The notes under the pieces are model-generated. The model searched no databases. It had not been told where the DNA came from and saw nothing but the letters and a program-made list of their open reading frames with translations. From Zygnema cylindricum (lineage: Eukaryota > Streptophyta > Zygnematophyceae > Zygnematales > Zygnemataceae), in assembly GCA_037447655.1 (NCBI GenBank), contig JBBHKE010002983.1:1-64000 (forward strand): DNA of 64,000 nucleotides, in the 5' to 3' direction. Positions 22,674 through 35,433 of this stretch are shown piece after piece. Each line of letters starts with the position of its first letter. Within the stretch, counting starts at the first letter, position 1. The position numbers and the translations under genes are program-made.

Positions 22674-22764
22674 GTAATGCCCCATGCGGCTAAGTAGGGA
22701 TTTTTTTTCTTGTTTTCCTTTTAAACTTAGCGCCATACTGCTAAAGTTGCAACCGTACGAATAA

Positions 22765-23468
22765 GGGTGAGGTTCCAATAGGGGGAAAATGTCGTTGTTT
22801 ACTGAAAGCCGTACTGTTTCATACAGTGTCGTACCAGTAAAAAAAATGCCAAACAAACAAGGCAACTAAATGACATATTTGATACTCCATGTATATTGGC
22901 AAAAACCTAGACCGCCGGATGCAGAATCAGATACGCCATCGGTTGAACCTTTCAGTTTGCAACAAGTGACCTGAAGGAGGTCAATTTTAAAAGCCTGAAC
23001 GAAAAACATTTTGCTGCGCGTAAAAGTTAAAAAATATCTACGATGAACACGAAATCAGGTGGCTATATGTCGCATAGGCCATGTGCCTTACGTCAGGGCG
23101 GATGCGAGGCCAACGGAAGCCATGAGAAAATATTTGACGGAGGATATTATTTCACGCTCCTGTTGCCACCCACTAACCATTCTGACATTTTCGTACACTT
23201 ATATAAATCTTAAGTTTCGTCCGCCCGTAGAGATTTTATCGAATGCCTCGTACGAGTCACTTTTTATCTCCGCTTGTACAAATATGTGGTCACACTTTGG
23301 TGTCAAAGATTCTATATAGATTCGCACAATCGTAATAATTTCTTACGTGGAGCCAACCAACATGTGCCACGCAAAAAAAAAGTTGGTTACTGACCCGACA
23401 CAATGGAACGAAGGCTTCAGTAAACACATTTTTGACGTTTATTGACACCACCTAATAGAACCACGGTC
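22765..23468. mobile_element. TIR element, GGGTGAGGTTCCAATAGG ends
   Basis: A 704-bp element with an exact TAA duplication (22762-22764, 23469-23471). The right end is a diverged inverse (CCTAATAGAACCACGGTC). It belongs to the same GGGT / 3-bp-duplication group as 6373-6641. Confidence 0.6.
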
Positions 23469-23846
23469 TAAATCGTAAAATTGTAAAGTACAATTCGTGT
23501 CATCCTCGAACTTAAGATGTACAAAAGTTGTCGTCTTATGTTTTTCCGACCCACTGTCACGTCATCTTCAAACTTATCTTGAGGCAATGTGTTTTATATC
23601 AAATAAAACTGCTTTCACCAATATAAAAATAGATTCGCGTGAAAAGTTTTCAAAAAATTTTGAGGACGAAAAAAAATACAAGGTTGTTTTTTTTTTTTGC
23701 TTGCATCTTATATAATTTATTTTTTTGCAGGGGTCTCAAGGTTGGAATGTCATTTCACGGAAAGGTGAAAAATCAATGAATGCACCACTGCAGCTCGCGG
23801 CTCTCTCACCTTGCTCACCTCATCTCCTTCACTCCAAACTTCACTA

Positions 23847-24045
23847 CACCGTGAATCGTTATTAGCCTTATGTACGCTATATCGGCACCCCAAAATTTTG
23901 ACATTGATACCTTAAATATAATCAATTACACTATCTAAGGACGTTGACCATAATCTGCCTCGTCTCCTGGCACTAAATTAGAATGAATGACGCTAATTTT
24001 TTCTTTACACTAATAATTTCTATACGCTAATAATGATTCAAGGTG
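23847..24045. mobile_element. MITE, TA-flanked family (copy 4)
   Basis: A 199-bp element with ends CACCGTGAATCGTTATTAG / CTAATAATGATTCAAGGTG. The flank is TA on the left and TT on the right, so the duplication has decayed. Confidence 0.65.
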
Positions 24046-24564
24046 TTCTTAGTGGCACTAATAGAGGAAGGCACAATGTTGAGGGCGGTTGCACGTGCGC
24101 GAACAACGTCACGCAGGGAAGAATCCAACAAACACACCTAAAAAAAATGTTTTCTATTTTGCAAGTGCCTCAAGAATTCTATGTCCATTTATGGCGACCG
24201 ATTAGGAGGGACAAACGCAAAAGCATCTTATTAAGACATGGCTCGAAGGTTATACGTCTAAGATGTCACGCCAAGATATGAAACGTTCCAAAACGTTTCA
24301 GAAAATATAATGTGCCATACGCATTCCAATTTTTTTCGAAAAATACGATGTGACTAACGACGCTTCAAAATCTTCGAAAAACACGGTGCGTCAATATATA
24401 TTGTTGATGTTGACAACCGTCACGAGCATTGTCGACGTATACAGTCGTCACAACGAGAGTTAAATAACAATTTCATTGTTACACATGAGGACACATGAAA
24501 ATTCTGTACGGAGAATATGTGCTAAAATACAAAGTAAGGGCACTTCCCTATGTGATAAAATACG

Positions 24565-24772
24565 GTATTTTGTCTGTCGTTTTCTTCCAAAACTTAGCCC
24601 GCAACAAGAAAACACGCAATCGTACCAAAAAATCAAATTACCACATTACAATTTGCGTCAATTTGAAACTTTAAATGTACTACTGTTTGTCGTCTAGCGC
24701 GTTTTGACACACTTTAACGTCCCTCCAGCTCATTTTCAAACTTCTACTCAAATCACCGCGCGAGGTGATTTT
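24565..24772. other. Left arm of an inverted pair ending in a 22-bp palindrome
   Basis: About 185 bp here is a diverged inverse of 52753-52928. The inner end is the palindrome aaatcaccgcgcgaggtgattt (24750-24771, one central mismatch), directly against the copia LTR that starts at 24773. Confidence 0.65.
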
Positions 24773-26497
24773 TGTTGGATCTTAAACAAAAGACATTTAC
24801 TCAAAATAAATTCACAAAACAAAAAACATTACACAACGAAAGCTCATAATAGACAAGAGGAATATTCAGTCAAAAAAAATTATAATTGTTCTTGGCCGAA
24901 GCCTCTTTTCATCATCTCTCTTTTCTCTTCTCTCTTTTCTCTCTTTCTTTAAATAATCTCTACTCCAAGATTAATCCTGTAATATCGATTTTCTGCAGCT
25001 GTGCTGCCTATATACTCGCTACTCTGTGTTGTTTTAAAGACTTAGTTTCGTACACATTTGTTTTAGTGTAGCCTTAATAATACGGTATGAGGCGTATGTA
25101 ATTTGGGGGAGCGAACGATTCGTGATTTACGTGATTTGGTGCGAGTTCATTTGGAGGATTCGGTTTGTAAAGCAACGACTTGAATACTAGCACGTGGCGT
25201 ATGATTACCCGTGGAGTATCGTGCAGATTATTTGCGGCAGTACAATGAGGAATAGATTCTGGAATATTCGCTGCAGTTCGCGGATACACTTTGAGTACTT
25301 TGGTGACACGCGGCATTTCGTTCACGATGTCGATTTGGGTACACGGACGGTGGACGAAAGATCGCCGACAAATGATGACTCAGGAAGACCACATTAATGA
25401 TTTGATGACTCAACGAGCATACTTTCGTGTCTGCGTAAATATTTGGTTCAACAGTGGTTTGACTTTTTGTAAATATCCAATTAGTGTAGTTTTATCAGTT
25501 TTTGACATACCTTGTATTTTTAGGTATACCAACACCTCTGTAGTGAATGTAGGAGGTATTTAGCGTACGGCTGGGTATGCCACCGTAATTCAACAAGGAG
25601 TCTGATTGGTGGACAGACTTAGTAGTGTATTCTGTGAGGGTATAGATGTAGGACTTGTGATTTTTGTTGAATAGCAACTTTTTGGACCAAAAACTGTTTA
25701 TGGTGATTTGTGGTAACTTTATCTGAGGATTACTCTCACATGTATGGTCAGAATTATCTGAAATTCTGTATGTGTGCTCCTATACATATTTTTAATATTT
25801 TCACAGATTTTCAGCCCTATTGTGTGCCTGGTCTGTGTTTTGCTTCATTGTGAAGTTGGTCGGTCGACTGTTTTTCTGCAACTTTGACTTGATGATGTGA
25901 TCACTCTGTTAATTATTTTTGTCTGAAACTTTGTAAGGTTATTTTATAGCCTAGAAAATATTTGTGATTGTATTTTCAGCTTGTTTTGTTGTTTCTATAG
26001 AATTTTGTGTTGATTCAAATTAGGCTGTTTTTGGGTAGTCTGTGGTGCTTCCGAGGGTAAATCCATGGCTGAAAATGGCTATGGACAACACTCTGCACTA
26101 ACAGACAACAAGGTAAGACAAGCAAGACTTAGCAAAGCGACAAACTCTGTTCCTAGCTAACTGTCGCACACTGCACTGAATTTTCCACGAAAGAAGACGC
26201 ACAGACTTTCTTCTTTCGAAAGGACAACTCCAAAAGTAAACTTAAACACATGTCGCCTCACGAAAATACCTGTACACAAAATCATACATCTGCGCACGAA
26301 ATAAAGTACATGGTACACAAGATTTGAACACCTGTCCAAAAGTAAAAGTTATGCGAAACGAAATAGTATGACTCGTTCACGGATGCCGAAAATAGTGTTG
26401 CGAAACGACATCGCACATTTTGTACGATGACGCGACACTTTAAGTTTTTTTGAAACATCGGTTTGCGTTAAAGTGGCGATTCGACGATATCCCAACA
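24773..26497 (-). mobile_element. 3' LTR of - strand copia element (copia-1)
   Basis: On the - strand it starts TGTTGGGATATC and ends GATCCAACA (short inverted ends), 1725 bp. It is preceded on that strand by a purine tract (ATAAGAGGGGGGT) that fits the plus-strand primer site. Pol lies upstream in the same orientation. Confidence 0.75.
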
Positions 26498-26571
26498 ACC
26501 CCCCTCTTATTGACGTAATCGCCAAACTTTTCAACATAATCCAAGTTTTAGCGCCCCCTCTCAAATACATT

Positions 26572-29500
26572 CTACGTCGCAGCCTTACTAAACAAATCAG
26601 CCGCCTCCTCTTTCGTCGGTATGTACGAAAATAGAATCTCGTTCGACGTCACCAAATCTCTGACAAAATGCCATTGGATCATGATGTGTTTCGTCCTCTT
26701 GTGAAACACTGGATTTTTCGCCAACGCCATTGAACTCATGCTGTCAGAATAAATTGTTATACAACCAATGGGAACGCTTAACTCATTTAACATCTCTTTA
26801 ATCCAAATAGAAGCCTTCGATGCATGACACGCAGCCATATACTAAGATTATGTAGAACTCAGCCGAACCGTAGGTTGTAGCATAGAATTCCACAAGATCG
26901 CGGCTCCTCCAAAATTAAATGCATACTATGACGTGGACCTAATTGAATCAAAATCGCTGCCCCAATCCGCGTCACAATAACCAACACAATCTAAAGATTT
27001 TTTGTCTGAAGTAAACAGGAGTCCAAGATCAATCGTATCAACCAAATATCTGAAGATAAGTCGTACGGCCTCTAAGTGCGCCTTCTTTGGCTCGTGACAA
27101 TAATGGCTGACGATGGAAACCGCGACCAAAATATCTGGACGGGTACCAACGCTAAGGTTCAATAGTGAACCACCCGCCTCTCGATATGGTACGTCGACAA
27201 AATCTTCTTCCTCAACCTTGCGAATGTGTAGATTTGCATCCAACAGCGTAGAAAGCGATTTTGCGTCATTCATATCAAATCTCTCCAAAATCTCCTTACA
27301 ATATTGAGCTTCACTCAATTTAATGTTCCACTCTTTGTCGCGTATCACTTCATGCCCAAAATATAGCGTACCTCTCTAAGATCTTTCACTTTGAAATGTA
27401 ATCCAAGATAACGTTTGAACTCATAAATGCGCTCCAACTTGTCGCTTGCCATCAAGAAATCATCCACATAAACAGAAAAGATGATTTGGTCAACTCTTTC
27501 ACCTTTCCTGTAAACTCGAAAATCAGACGTAGTCCGTACAAATCCGAATTTCAACAATACTTGATGAAGTCTCAAATACCACGTGCGGGGTGCCTGTTTC
27601 AAACCATATAATGACTTTCGCAATCGCCATACATTTCCTTTTTGCAAAGGAGACACGCCTTCCAGTACCTTCATGTATACCTCTTGGTCTAACTCACCAT
27701 TTAAAAACGTCGTTTCCACTTCCATTTGATGGATGTGCTTCTTCCCTATCGTTGCAAGTAAAATAGTAATCCGCAGTGAGTCAAACTTCACTACGGGAGC
27801 ATAAGTCTCATTAAAATCGATTCCCTCACGTTGTTGGAATCCCTTACAAACAAGCCTCGCATTGTATTTAATAATTTCACTCGAAGCTCCAGTCTTGGTC
27901 TTAAATACCCACTTTGCATCAATCGCCTTTTTCCCCTCAGGTAATTTAACTTTCTCAAAAATTCGATTATCTACCACCGACTTAAATTCTTTCTCCCACG
28001 CCGGTTTCCACTTACTCTCCCAATCGACCGACCTCGACATAAGATTGAGGGTTGCCGGTCATATTTTCCGTAAGTGATTGCTATAAAAGAAACTCTGTCT
28101 CTTTAGCATCGAAATGAAAATAATGTGAATTTGATGCATTTTCCCCTTTTTTATCGTAAGTGAGTTTCTCCGGTTTCTTCCCCTTTGTACTCGAAGAGCT
28201 CCTCCTAAGAACTTCTCTTCTTCATTTTCTTCTTTCTCTTTCTTAGATTCGATTTCAATTTCCTTCTCACTCGATTTAGAACTCGATTTAGAGCTTTGAG
28301 ATCTCCGAATGTTCGATGGCACTCGGGAATCGAAAGATCCGTTACTCTTTCTTTCAAATTCAATTTCAACCAATTTCCCCAATTTCTTTTTCTGAGTTTT
28401 CACATTCGGTTCTTCATCGGATTTCAAATCCGCAATGTACGGAAAACTCTCAATTTCACTCTCTTCATAAAAATCCAAATTTTCCTTATATTTCCCAACG
28501 GAATTCATGGCGGATTTGAGATCCTCTTGAAAATGCACATTCCGAGATTCCTCCACGGTGTGACGAGCCGGATCATGCACTCGATAAAAATTCCTCTTCG
28601 CACTATAACCAATAAAAATTCTCGGCCAACTCCTTGGTGCAAATTTCCCCTTCCTCTTAATTGATTCCACATAAACTGTTGCATGATATCCCTAAATTCT
28701 CAAATGATGAACCGTGGGCTTTCTACCGCTCCACAACTCCTCCGGTGTTTTACTTCTGGAAACCGAAGTGAGTCTTTGGTTACAAATGTAATTTTCCGTA
28801 CGAATCGCATCTCCTCACAAAAACATCTCTCGTCCGGAGCTATGAATCATCGCACGGATCAGTTTTTGTAAGGTACGATTCTTCCTCTCAGCCACTCCAT
28901 TTGACTCCAGAGAATAAGGCGCCGTGAATTGATGCCTTATCCCCCACTACTTACAATACCCCTCAAAAACAACAAACTCCCCTTTATTATCCGACCGAAT
29001 GGACTTAAACTTCTTATCAATTTGCCTTTCAGCCATTACATGCCAATCCTTAAATGTTTCAAATGCATCCGATTTCTTTTTCAATAGATATACTCATGAA
29101 TTCCGAGAGAAGTTATCAAAAATTAACAAAGTATACTTATTACCTCCAATTGTCTCAGGTTTAATGTGTCCACAAAGATCGATGTGACAAAGCCCAAAGG
29201 ATTTTGAGCTCGATGCTTGATGTCTTTGTTCGGATGGGATTTCCGAATTTGACGTCCTTGGCTACATCCTCCACATCCGTTCACTTTCTCACCGGATGCG
29301 AGGTCCAACCCCTCAACGAAGAATGAGAAATCATCTTCTTGAAACTTACCTCGGATATGAGACACATCCGGTGATGCCATAAGGTAAGATCACCTTTCAA
29401 CTCCAAAATTTGATGTGAAATTCCCTCGGTGGGAACTTTAGATTTTGGCCTCCTCCATAAGAGCCGACTATGATTCACATCCGTTACAACCCCTTCTACA

Positions 29501-30068
29501 ATTACATTCCCATTCTCATTCCAAATCTTAATAGATTGATCACCTCTCGTAAGTAAGCTTTCACCACTCTTTTGGATTTGTGGAACGCTTAACAAATTAA
29601 TCAAACCGTTCGAAATATAAAGAGCATTTTGTAGATGATACTCCATCGATTTCTTTTTCCCATCATTATCCCATGAAAGGAGATCAAGCCAAATCGTGCC
29701 AACCATACAAACCGAAATGACATGGCTGCTTGCAAGCGTAATAGACATTGAAACCGCAAGTTCCCTTATGTCTTCAAACAAGGTGGCATCCGTGCAAACA
29801 TGGTGGGATGCCCCCGTATCAATAATCCACTCATCCTCCAAGTTTCCTTCACTACTCACCGAATCAAGGGTAAGGTTAAGAACCGGAATAACATCACCGA
29901 TTTCATTACCATACTCAAAGTAATTTGCAAAAACGTAACCACGGCCGCCACCGCGGCCACCTCTTTGGCCGCCACCTCGGCCGCCTCTATCCCCTCCTCT
30001 ACCTGCTCTTCCACCTCCAAAATCTCCACTATTCGCAAAACATTGGGGGCTCGTATGCCCCCACTTAC
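26572..30068 (-). pseudogene. Ty1/copia gag-pol, 5'-truncated and interrupted (copia-1)
   Basis: Read on the - strand in order: the end of Gag with a zinc-knuckle remnant (KWGHTSPQC) and an RGG-rich tail (about 30068-29950); aspartic protease with IIDTGASHH (about 29820); GAG-pre-integrase; an integrase zinc-binding segment and core (about 29300-28700); a charged linker; reverse transcriptase with KSLYGLKQAPRTWY and the YVDD box (28040-27345); and copia RNase H ending at 26572. Known elements copy themselves through RNA in cytoplasmic particles. Several frameshifts and stops break the integrase and RT/RNase H, so this copy is dead. The 5' part of gag and the 5' LTR are missing, because a + strand copia-like LTR begins at 30069. 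Confidence 0.85.
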
Positions 30069-31082
30069 TGTTGAAATCATTAGATTTATAAAGTATTTTC
30101 TAGGCCTGAATAATTTAGTAGAAAAAAAAAGAAAAAGCGCAGGCAGTCTGCATCCGTCTCTTTTTTCTATCCCCCATACTTGTTGTAGTCATTGAAAGAG
30201 AGAGAGAGAGTAGTGGAGCCATGGCTGCCTTAGCTCCTTAGGCAGGACTAAAGAGTGACTTAAGTCACTCTCAACAAAAGGTTAAGTTTGGTATGACTCG
30301 AACCTCCGACCTTCAGAGCGCGTCCTAGCCATCAGCTCTAACCAGTATGTTGTAGAAGTCCGTTAAAATACATAGGGTGTGATTACTACTTAAACTGTGA
30401 TATGGTCTTGAAACCGTTTAACTAATTAATGAACGAATGAACATAGAACATGTTAATATTTCAGTGCGAAAGTCATTTCGCACGAAACAAATGAATCGGA
30501 CATTTGTTTCGACGGCTAACATTCAATGTCGGATATAGTCCTACGGCATATATCGCTGCCGGGATTTCGAAATGGTCACTTTGGCGTTTGTGGACGTCGC
30601 ATGACCTAGCGCCATGTGGAGGGAAAAAAGTTGGTCGTAGGAATTCTTGGGAGCGTACAAACGAGTGAAAGGTTGACACGCGTCCACTCAGCGGCCTTGT
30701 CGGCCTTGTCGTACACAAGCTGTACAAACAGGACATCGGCCGTAGTACCTTTCTATACTTTAGAGTTATGTGATAGGGTTGTACTGTAGAAGATAGGGGT
30801 TGTGAGAGGGAAGAAGGACTTAGCATATATTTAGAGAGTCACCTCTCTCTTTGAGAGTTTTGTATAAATTGGCTCCTTTGCCACCTCATAACTTATCGGC
30901 ATGTTGGCCGTTTTCATTGATTCTTTTTGCTACAGACTTAGGAGAGTCTAGACTGCACACAAGTGCAGTCAGACTGTTAATTTGTCCACTTGGGCAGCAG
31001 TGGTTGTGACTGAAAGTGGGCAATTTAAAAGCTATCTAGAGGCTTCCTGAAATTGTAGTCCAATGGAGGACACATAATTGCA
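30069..31082 (+). mobile_element. 5' LTR of + strand copia-like element (copia-3)
   Basis: Starts TGTTGAAATC, ends ATAATTGCA, 1014 bp, directly followed by the primer-binding-like AGTTATGGGCCCACC. It shares segments with the 1180-bp LTRs at 41356 and 44418. It contains an antisense tRNA-like block at 30289-30345. Confidence 0.75.
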
Positions 31083-31932
31083 AGTTATGGGCCCACCCTC
31101 TAGGGTGCCCACCTTCAATGGATCTGGGTTCATCTATTAGGAAGCCATGATGATGGGGGCTTTGTTCGAAAATCGATATTGAGGTATTGTCAGTGGACAA
31201 GTGAAACTTCAACCTCAGGGAACTCCACCAAGGTTTGGTGGAATTAGGTTTTCTGTAGCAACCTCTGTTGTAACAGAGAAGGCAGATGATGGGAACTACA
31301 GTGTGTCCGAAAAGGGGAAAGAGATGGAGACGCCTCTTACTCTTATTGCTCCTATTACCACGGCACTCGGATTGTCGACCGTGAAGACTAGGGAGAACGA
31401 TACCCAAACGTGGGAAGACATCAACATGGCTGCCAAAAACTTCATTCTAAGACACCTCACTCAGACTTTGGCAACCCTCCACCTTCACATTTACAAGGCC
31501 GAGGATTTGTGTGTGAGTTTGGTGGAAATCTATAAAGTTGGTTTTATTCAGGAGCTCTAGTTGGCCGAACAAAAGTTAGGGAATTATACTTACAAAGGGG
31601 GAAAGATGTTAGACTATTGTAATGATCTCTCTTGTTTGTATTTGGCGATGGAGAGTGCTGGGTGGACAGTTACAATGAAGATGAAAGTTAACACTCTCAT
31701 CATAAAGTTACCCGACGAGTATAAAAACATAGTGTATCGAGTACAGGAAATGAAGGACAGTTCATGGAAATGGAACATAGTAGTCCGAATGATACTTGTG
31801 CAAGAGAACACAAGTGAGATTAGGAGGGGAAGAAAGAGCATCCAAGCTCTAGCTGCAACAGGAAACTGATGGGGGAAGGATCTGAAGAAACCATTCAAAG
31901 GAGAGAGAGATCAGCCTGGAGGACAGAAGCAC
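31083..31932 (+). pseudogene. Copia-like Gag fragment (copia-3)
   Basis: It starts with a Met-Gly-Pro-Pro type N-terminus overlapping the primer-binding site and carries the UBN2-type Gag core (for example LIIKLPDEYKNIVYRVQEM near 31700). Stops and a frameshift occur around 31130 and at 31558. It ends just before the expected zinc knuckle, where the gypsy sequence starts at 31933. The Gag resumes at 49628, which shows that the 17.7-kb gypsy block interrupted it. The closest relative in the window is the - strand Gag at 43199-44443. Confidence 0.75.
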
Positions 31933-33122
31933 TGTCATGCCGCATCTTGTCGGTCACTTTAATTGTTTATATGTAGGTGTTAGGACGGGCAGCCGCCACA
32001 CTAATTCGTATTTGGGTGTTATTTGGGTTTCGCAGGACCGTACCACGTGTAACGTACGGCCTATATTTCTCCCAATTTGCGTAATGACGATTTGGACCGT
32101 ACCCGCGGTCCTACCGTACGACATATATTTTCCGCGATTTCCGCCGACGGTGGATTCGATTGTTTCGCGTCGACCGTACGACTTACGTTGACCGGAATTT
32201 GACCGTTTCGCGCAAAGGAGCATCTTGATTGTCAATGCGAAAATATACAATTTCGAAAGGTGACATCTAGACTGTTGACGCATGTGACAGACAAAGCGAC
32301 TGTCAGTTCTGACAAAGCGACGTCATTGGACCATTTTAAGTCGTGAACCATTTGGAAGTTCATGCATTCACATGTAGATAGGAAGGGTTTTAATCCGTAG
32401 GTTATAGATTTTGTAACGTAGGGCATAGGATTTCGGCTTTCTATTGGCGAATACAAACTAGACGCAAATACTTACATAGCACGCTGTACTCTGATTGGCT
32501 TGTTCTCACTAGGCGTAGGTTTTGTTACTTAGTTCATTTCGGATCCTTTCTGCACACAATTTTCAAGTGCAGGAATTATTTATTTTCAGTATTGAGGATT
32601 TTGTGCAGCCATCTTTTTATTTGTAAAATTATTCGGACAGCTTAGAGGCAATTTTCTGCCTTTGGGTGAAGCGTCTAGTTTTCTATTACATTACAAATAT
32701 CTTGTAAAGCCTTACAAATTAATCTATACGGCCTCGGCCGAGACCTACACGGTTTTCCTTCACTTTTCTCGTCCTTTTGAGTGGATTTCGACCGCGTTCT
32801 CACGACACAAACTTCTTTTCTCGGTTGTGGCTGAGCTTTTATTAGTGTGGAAGTTGCATGTTGGGATTATTGATTTGTTGTTTTTATTTCTTGTGATTGT
32901 GTATTTATTTCTATTTGCTTATACGCATCTTTTGAGTTTGGCTATCTCAAACATCATAAGTGCCGGGCATATTGTCATTTTCAGTTTGTTATTTGTCTTT
33001 CTCGGTTGTTTATGCTTTGATTTGTTTTATTTAAGTATAAATTCAGATTATCCTTGATAAGGTAACCCCTGCAAGGAATATAAATAGACCGTGGGGCCTA
33101 GTGGTCATCCATCGCCTTAGTA
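31933..33122 (+). mobile_element. Left LTR segment of gypsy element (part B only)
   Basis: Matches 48033-49434 of the right LTR from TGTCATGCC to CTTAGTA, but lacks the first about 190 bp of that LTR. A TATAAATA box is at 33079-33086. It is shorter than the right copy because the right copy has extra subrepeats (about 48160-48380) of a 'ccgcgatctccgc' type. The two copies differ visibly, so the element is not recent. Confidence 0.75.
33079..33086 (+). promoter_or_regulatory. LTR TATA box
   Basis: TATAAATA about 36 bp before the end of the shared LTR segment, conserved at 49391-49398 in the right LTR. It is a probable Pol II promoter for the gypsy transcript. Confidence 0.5.
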
Positions 33123-34047
33123 TTCCTGCAATTGAAAATTGTCGTATTTTCTTTTTTCGCTTGTTTGTTTTTATTTCAATTTCGGTTTTCTTTTTATCTA
33201 AAGAAAAAAATAACAAAAACATTTAAAAAATCAAAAATATATATTTATAGATACATTTCTACAAAAATCTATAACTAGCTTGACATATATAATTACCATT
33301 TGCTTGTTAGTTGACGTTTTATCTTATTGGCCAATTTTCGGCCAACAATATACTACACTAACTTAAGTATTTGGTTTTTGTTTTCCCCATTTTCTTTGTT
33401 ATATATAAGGGGCATCGTTTGCTCACATTGAGACATACTTCACTAAGGAGTGGAGTTCGTGGAGCGGATCCGTTCTTGGGAGCTTTGCAAAACTTTGGTT
33501 GTAGGGAACAACCGCAGTTCACCGTTGGCAATCACCTGATTGCTAAGAGTGTTATGTAAGTATCACGATGCCCTGCTGGTACAGACGCGTGCTAAGGTAG
33601 TCGGTTGATTGTATAGAGGGATCCTGTTTGGAGTGGATTAGTGTTAATCCACTTGTATTGAGCATTGCATTTGTCCAGCTTTCCCTGGTTGCTATTTGGC
33701 CCTGAGTGGCCTTGGCTGAGTTTGCTTTGACCGAAGTGGGATTTCTTCCATAGATCTTGCCGTTCGAGGCATTGGTTAGCTCTTTTGTGGATTGTGCCGC
33801 TTTTGATCTGCACTTGGGGGTGCTTGGATAGTAAGTTATTGCCTTTATCGATCTGGCCCTTCGGCCTTGTCCCCTTGTTTGCAGGGTAAAAGGTTTTGGT
33901 AATACGGCTTCCAGAAAGATTTGGCCATCGAGGCCCTGTTAGAGATTGATTGGCTGATTGGACAAGAGAGTGGTGTGGCCTGGCATTTGAAGCATATCGG
34001 ATAGACCAGTTTTGTTTTCTGGTCATCATTTGGTGTTATCATTTTTT
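33123..34047 (+). other. Gypsy untranslated leader
   Basis: No coding signal. Another TATATAAGG is near 33403. I could not recognise a tRNA-complementary primer site immediately after the LTR segment. The frames seen on the - strand (33592-34042) do not resemble known proteins. Confidence 0.45.
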
Positions 34048-35433
34048 ATGCCCACCCATTGGGATAATCTTGATTATCCTGTCGAAACCACTCGATCGTC
34101 GGCCTCGTTTAGGCCCACAGAATCCGGACCATCAGATTTATCTAGTCTTTTGGACCATCCCTTCCTAAATATCTCGGGTCAAATTTCCCCTTCGGTTCGA
34201 TCTACTCTCACCTCGGTATCTTCCTTATCATCAGTGTCTTCCACATTTTTTGAAGAGGAATCTGACCACGATTCCCTTGACGGGTCGGATTCCAATTCAT
34301 TATCTTTTTGGTTTCCACAAATTACAAATTCATTAATATCCCATTATTGGAAATGGTTTCCACATCCGAGGGAGGGGGTCGCCTTCATTTTTGTTTTTCA
34401 AGAATGAAGAACACCATGACTTTATCACATTTTCGAATGCTATTCGATACTGAAATGCGTGATCTTCCATTTCGGTACCAAGATCGGTTCGACCTACGGG
34501 TCGCTTTCTCTCTTTTAGGCCATTACCTTCGCGGTTCAGCCATTACCCTTTATTTCCGCAAGTATGATTCCGTATTTGCAATGACAAAGTTTTCTCCAGC
34601 TTTCGCTGGGAGTCCAACTATTATAGGACAACCGGAAATTCTCTACCAACCGGCTATTCCAGAAGTCCTTGATCTCAACGGTGATGTTATTACAGCAGAA
34701 TTTGCGAAAATACCGCAGCAATTCGCTATAGTCGCTCGTGCTGAAATTCTAGCACGACCACCTATGACGATCCCTATATTGGATCCGCTCTCTGTCATGT
34801 TTGAAATGTGCAAGCGGAATACCGTATGCAAAATCCTGACAAAGTTCGTGAGTTAATGAACTTCGAACGTAAGTTAGGAGAGACCGCCCTTGCATGCGTT
34901 CTCGTATGGAAGCTCTTCGTGAAGCATTGCCAGACTTAATGTCGAATGTTGAAGCTGTCTAGAAATTTGTAGGATAGTTTTTGAGTCAGTCTAAGAAATT
35001 TATTCACAGTCACCTGACTGAAATGTACGGCTTGAAGTTCACTTTCGACCAAGCCGCCCAGCATGCCGTGGATTACGAAATGCAAAATTGTTGGTGGGAA
35101 GCCCATGACCGTCCTAAAGCAGTCCCGAAAGAACCGATTGTTCCAACATGGAACAATCCTCGTGCTAACAACCGGCCTTCTAAAATCTCGGCCATGGGAA
35201 CCCCACTTGTTGCTCCCGGAAACCGATTATGTTTTCGATGTGGGAAGACGGGGCATGATGCCCGAATGTGTCCAGACAAAACCGTTACCTGTACACATTG
35301 CAAGCAAACCGGACACTATGTCCGACGTTGTTATATAAAAAACCCAGAATTTTCCTATGAAAACCAAATTAAAAATGATGGCATTCCCGCTCGATTCGCA
35401 AAACCGGTTCAACCGGTTAAAGAACCGGAGTAA
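34048..35433 (+). pseudogene. Gypsy Gag with two zinc knuckles
   Basis: It starts at ATG 34048 with a Ser/acid-rich N-terminal region. A frameshift near 34370 leads into a capsid-like segment (about 34390-34850); another shift follows, with in-frame TAG codons at 34960 and 34975. From 34981 the frame carries two CCHC knuckles: C-F-R-C-G-K-T-G-H-(4)-C and C-T-H-C-(4)-H-(4)-C, near 35230-35335. Gag packages the element RNA. The stop at 35431 is followed in the same frame by continuing sequence, so the original Gag-protease frame was longer. Confidence 0.8.

Larger units (their letters stand above)
22674..24560. mobile_element. Degenerate GGGTGCGTCTCC-family element (copy C) with inserts
   Basis: The left part (about 22674-22764) and the interior (about 23472-23800 and 24300-24540) align by eye with the 777-bp copies at 5437 and 52929. 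It is split by a GGGTGAGGTTCC element at 22765-23468 and by the TA-flanked MITE at 23847-24045. The terminal repeats are eroded. Confidence 0.5.

Noticed and set aside
30473-30826. 117-codon - strand frame
   Set aside because: It lies wholly inside a copia-like LTR and matches no protein family.
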